A stretch of 8,649 bases of DNA from Rhizobacter sp. (GTDB lineage Bacteria > Pseudomonadota > Gammaproteobacteria > Burkholderiales > Burkholderiaceae_C), in assembly GCA_014380155.1 (NCBI GenBank), contig JACMKJ010000466.1:1-8649 (forward strand), given 5' to 3'. Position 1 is the stretch's first letter. Every line of letters starts with the position of its first letter. The notes under the pieces are model-generated. The model was given only the letters and a program-made list of their open reading frames with translations. It was not told where the DNA came from and made no database searches. Positions 6,147 through 8,649 of the stretch are shown one piece after another. A program made the position numbers and the translations under genes.

Positions 6147-6153
6147 TCCGCTT

Positions 6154-6570
6154 GTGGCATCACAGATTCTGATGGCTTGCAGCGCCGCCATCCTTCTCGC
6201 ACTCGGCAGCCTGCACCTGTTCTACACCTTTTACGGCAGCAAGCTCACGCCGCGCGACCCGGCCTTGCAGGCCGAGATGGCGCGCGTGGCGCCGATCATC
6301 TCGCGCGAGACCACCATGTGGAAGGCCTGGGTTGGCTTCAACGCCAGCCACAGCTTCGGCGCCATGCTGTTTGGCCTCGTCTATGGGCAACTGGCCATCG
6401 TGCACAGCGACTGGCTGTTTGGCTCGCCCTACCTGCTGACCGTCGGGCTGGTCATACTGGGCGGCCTGCTGGCCGTGGGCAAGGCCTACTGGTTCAGCAT
6501 CCCGTTTCGCGGCATCGCCCTGTCGTTCGCCTGCTACGTGGCGGCGTTGGTAACGAGGGCCTGGTCATGA
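6154..6570 (+). CDS. Small four-helix membrane protein, LIC_13387-like
   Basis: This is a 138-residue integral membrane protein of unknown function. Hydrophobic segments lie at about 6-26, 66-86, 92-112 and 117-134. The loop between helices 1 and 2 carries a conserved-looking block TTMWKAWVGFNASHSFG (53-69), preceded by LTPRDPAL (31-38). From memory this block matches the uncharacterised LIC_13387-type family; that assignment is tentative. The start is GTG, with GGAG 7 nt upstream. The gene is divergent from marR across an operator-like palindrome and its last codon overlaps the thioesterase start (ATGA at 6567-6570). It is therefore probably regulated by the MarR protein and translated together with the thioesterase. 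No catalytic motif is visible. Confidence 0.82.
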   Translation: MASQILMACSAAILLALGSLHLFYTFYGSKLTPRDPALQAEMARVAPIISRETTMWKAWVGFNASHSFGAMLFGLVYGQLAIVHSDWLFGSPYLLTVGLVILGGLLAVGKAYWFSIPFRGIALSFACYVAALVTRAWS

Positions 6571-7094
6571 ACCTCTACCTTCGGCTGATCCTCACCTTGC
6601 TGCGCTGCTGGCGCCTGCCGCGCCTGGCGCCGGGCGACACGCTGGAGCGCCGCCTGCGCGTGCTGCCCAACGACCTCGACATCAACGGCCACACGAACAA
6701 CGGCCGCTACCTGACGCTGATCGACCTGATGCTGGTCGAGTATTTCGTGCGCACCGGTTTTGCCCGCGTGATGCTGCGTGAAGGCTGGCGGCCCATGTCG
6801 GGCGGCACCATCATCAGCTACCGCCGCGGGCTCAACCCGTTGAAAACCTACGACCTGCGCTTCCGGCTCGACGCGAGCGACGACAGCTGGAACTACATGC
6901 GTTTCGAATTCGTGCGCGACGGCCGGGTGCACGCCGCCGGCTACATGAAAGGCGCGGCGGTGGCGCGCGGTGGCCTGGTGCCCAATGCGACCTCGTATGC
7001 GGCCATGAACCTCGCGCCGCTCGATGCACCGCTGCCCCCGGCCGTGCGCCACTGGCTCGCCGCCGAGCAGGGTGTGATGGCCGCTACGTGGTGA
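6567..7094 (+). CDS. Hot-dog fold acyl-CoA thioesterase-like protein (4HBT_2/THEM6 type)
   Basis: The 175-residue protein is predicted to hydrolyse acyl or aryl thioesters. The motif PNDLDINGHTNNGRYL (34-49) is the catalytic-loop signature of 4-hydroxybenzoyl-CoA thioesterase-like proteins; D38 is the likely catalytic acid and H42, N44 and N45 are the conserved followers. Strand segments such as ISYRRGLNPLKTYDLRFRLD (83-102) and YMRFEFVRDGRVHAAGYMKG (110-129) fit one hot-dog domain. An N-terminal hydrophobic/basic stretch (MNLYLRLILTLLRCWR, 1-16) could touch the membrane, as in the THEM6 group. It overlaps the preceding membrane-protein gene by 4 bp, so the two are likely coupled. Its 3' end overlaps the convergent oxidoreductase by 11 bp. 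The substrate is unknown; a MarR neighbour would suit an aromatic or fatty acyl thioester, but this is inference. Confidence 0.85.
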   Translation: MNLYLRLILTLLRCWRLPRLAPGDTLERRLRVLPNDLDINGHTNNGRYLTLIDLMLVEYFVRTGFARVMLREGWRPMSGGTIISYRRGLNPLKTYDLRFRLDASDDSWNYMRFEFVRDGRVHAAGYMKGAAVARGGLVPNATSYAAMNLAPLDAPLPPAVRHWLAAEQGVMAATW

Positions 7095-8649
7095 GGGCCT
7101 GCCCGACCCGGTGGCCGTGGAAGCAGGCCTCTTCAAACACCGAATAACCCGCCAGGTCGCTGTGCGCAAAACGCACGCGGCCTTTCATTTCTGACAGCGC
7201 CTTGAGCGCCGCGCTGCCGCGCACACCCGGCACGGGGATGCTCATGGCGTGGCCGTAGCGCATCAGGTCGATCCGTTTCACCTTGGCCGGCAGGTCGGGA
7301 TGGGCTTGCGCCAGGTCCTTGAGCACGGCGCCGGCCCACACCGGCCAGTCGTCGTTCAGCAAGCGCGTGCGTTGCGCCTTCAGTTGCTCCGCCGAGTCGC
7401 CGCCCAGCGCCCAATAGCTGGTGAGCACGGTCGGGCCGGGGTGCGGCCGGGTGCTCTGATGCATGGCGTCCACATAGCCAAGCGAGGGGCTGGCGTGGAT
7501 CACGTTGTCCCATGAAGGGGGCGCCCCGCCACGGTCGGCCAGCACCTCGTCGAGGTGCAGGTTGGCCACCAGCCAGGGCGCGTAACGCAGCTGCGACGCG
7601 GCTTGCTGCAAGGCGCTGGGGGGCGAGGCCAACACGCGCCCGGTGATGAACAAGGGCGTGGCCATCACCACCTGCGTGGCCGTCCAGCGCTCGCTGCGTT
7701 GGGCGCGGGCGTCCCACACGTCGACCGCCACGTCGTGCTTGTTCTCCACCACCCGCAGCACCAGCTTGCCGCCGTGCAGGCGCTCGCGCAGCGGTGCGGC
7801 CAGGCGCTCGGTGAGCCAGGCATTGCCCTGCGGCCAGGTGAGCACGCCTTCGCGCTCGTCGGCCTCGTCGGCGCCGGGGGCGTGAAAGCCGTGGCGGCTG
7901 GCGAAGTAGTGCAAGCCGGCCCAGGCCGACACCTGGGCCGAGGTGGCGCCGTAGTCGTCGCGGCAGCAGTAGTCGAGGTAGGTTCGCAGTGAAGCGGCGG
8001 TGAGGCCTTGTGCGTTGAGCCAGGCGCTGAATGTGACGCTGTCCAGCACGTCATGCCCCGCCGTCCACGGTGCACGCGCAGTGGGCATGCTGAAGCCGAG
8101 CGTCTTGCCGGCTTGAGCGACCAGCGTGCTGAAGCGGCGGTACTGCGCGAGCGTTTCGTCGCTCTGGCCGGCCACCGGCAACAAACCTTCTTGCCACTGG
8201 CCGTCGATGAACAAACGCTCTTGCGGGCTGTGGCACAGGTGGCGTTCGTCGTAGATGCGCTGGCCGTGTTCGATTCGGCTGACGCCCAGCTCTTCGAGCA
8301 GCTCGACCACTTCAATCGCCTGCTTGCCCGGCACCGGCAGGTAATGCGCACCGAGCGGGCAGGCCATGCCGGCGATCTGGTGCCCGCGGCTGTTGCCTCC
8401 GGCGGTGTCTTCGAGGTCGAGCAGGTGCACGTCGGCCACGCCCTTGCGCGACAGGGCCCGCGCGCACGCGAGACCCGCCACGCCGGCACCCACGATCAGC
8501 ACATTGACACGGTGCTGCACGGCGGGAGTCGGCAGGCTGTTGTTCTGGAGGTCACGCAGGCGGTGGCCACGCTCGTGTGGTGCGCCGACCCAAGCACCGT
8601 CGTAGCGCGGCTCGGCGGCGCGGCGGCACGACGCGACCAACGGCAATGA
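7084..8649 (-). CDS. FAD-dependent amine-oxidase-like oxidoreductase, probable lipoprotein (5' end beyond window)
   Basis: This flavoprotein has 521 residues visible. Counting from the TTG codon at 8646, the FAD-binding Rossmann motif GAGVAG is at residues 53-58, followed by a strand ending in an acidic residue and GGNSRG, as in the flavin amine oxidase superfamily. The C-terminal FAD contact region is RVRFAHSDLAGYSVFEEACFHGHR. The frame stays open to the right edge (TCA TTG CCG and so on), and the first visible residues read SLPLVASC. This looks like the end of a lipoprotein signal peptide with the lipid-bearing Cys encoded at 8626-8628, so TTG 8646 is probably not the true start. A DGAWVG..HERGHRLRD segment precedes the FAD domain. 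From memory, similar oxidoreductases occur beside spermidine synthase and DUF350 genes in related bacteria, hinting at a polyamine role. The substrate is not determinable here. Confidence 0.82.
   Translation of the reverse strand, partial: SLPLVASCRRAAEPRYDGAWVGAPHERGHRLRDLQNNSLPTPAVQHRVNVLIVGAGVAGLACARALSRKGVADVHLLDLEDTAGGNSRGHQIAGMACPLGAHYLPVPGKQAIEVVELLEELGVSRIEHGQRIYDERHLCHSPQERLFIDGQWQEGLLPVAGQSDETLAQYRRFSTLVAQAGKTLGFSMPTARAPWTAGHDVLDSVTFSAWLNAQGLTAASLRTYLDYCCRDDYGATSAQVSAWAGLHYFASRHGFHAPGADEADEREGVLTWPQGNAWLTERLAAPLRERLHGGKLVLRVVENKHDVAVDVWDARAQRSERWTATQVVMATPLFITGRVLASPPSALQQAASQLRYAPWLVANLHLDEVLADRGGAPPSWDNVIHASPSLGYVDAMHQSTRPHPGPTVLTSYWALGGDSAEQLKAQRTRLLNDDWPVWAGAVLKDLAQAHPDLPAKVKRIDLMRYGHAMSIPVPGVRGSAALKALSEMKGRVRFAHSDLAGYSVFEEACFHGHRVGQALTT

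Noticed and set aside
8008..8649. A plus-strand frame reaching the right edge opposite the FAD oxidoreductase
   Set aside because: The minus-strand frame carries the Rossmann FAD motif and continuous homology-like sequence; the plus frame shows no family feature.
1..8649. Search for tRNA, rRNA, insertion sequence ends, phage genes, toxin-antitoxin or defence genes
   Set aside because: No cloverleaf, terminal inverted repeats, transposase or defence-type domain was seen; nearly all of the sequence is taken up by the ten genes described.

Overview
This is a gene-dense, GC-rich window of about two-thirds G+C, read here as chromosomal DNA of a betaproteobacterium. Burkholderiales of the Rubrivivax/Leptothrix/Roseateles type are the best guess, from protein character and base composition; no database search was possible. 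It holds ten protein genes and almost no spare DNA. No RNA gene, insertion sequence, CRISPR array or phage gene was seen.

Layout from left to right. (1) The 5' end of transketolase (minus strand, cut by the left edge) lies back to back with a plus-strand pair: a short class 1B S-adenosylmethionine decarboxylase (speD) and a MurU-like sugar-1-phosphate nucleotidyltransferase. That pair overlaps by ATGA. (2) Convergent to it is a minus-strand pair. A Kv-beta-like aldo-keto reductase is transcribed first, followed 3 bp later by a DmeF-type cobalt/nickel efflux transporter with a histidine-rich loop. (3) Divergent from the reductase are a three-helix membrane protein with a likely bacterial PH-like domain and then Xaa-Pro aminopeptidase PepP. 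(4) A MarR-type regulator (minus strand, convergent with pepP) is divergent from a small four-helix membrane protein (LIC_13387-like) that overlaps a hot-dog thioesterase by ATGA. A perfect 14-bp palindrome lies between the regulator and that pair. (5) On the minus strand, overlapping the thioesterase tail to tail by 11 bp, is a FAD-dependent amine-oxidase-like protein. Its reading frame runs off the right edge through what looks like the end of a lipoprotein signal peptide.

Functionally this is mostly housekeeping: pentose phosphate pathway, polyamine synthesis, cell-wall recycling, metal efflux and peptide trimming. The least described parts are the MarR/membrane protein/thioesterase module with its operator-like palindrome, the translational overlap of speD with the murU-like gene, the lipoprotein-like FAD oxidase, and two perfect odd-centred palindromes that sit exactly in two convergent gene junctions and contain the minus-strand stop codon.
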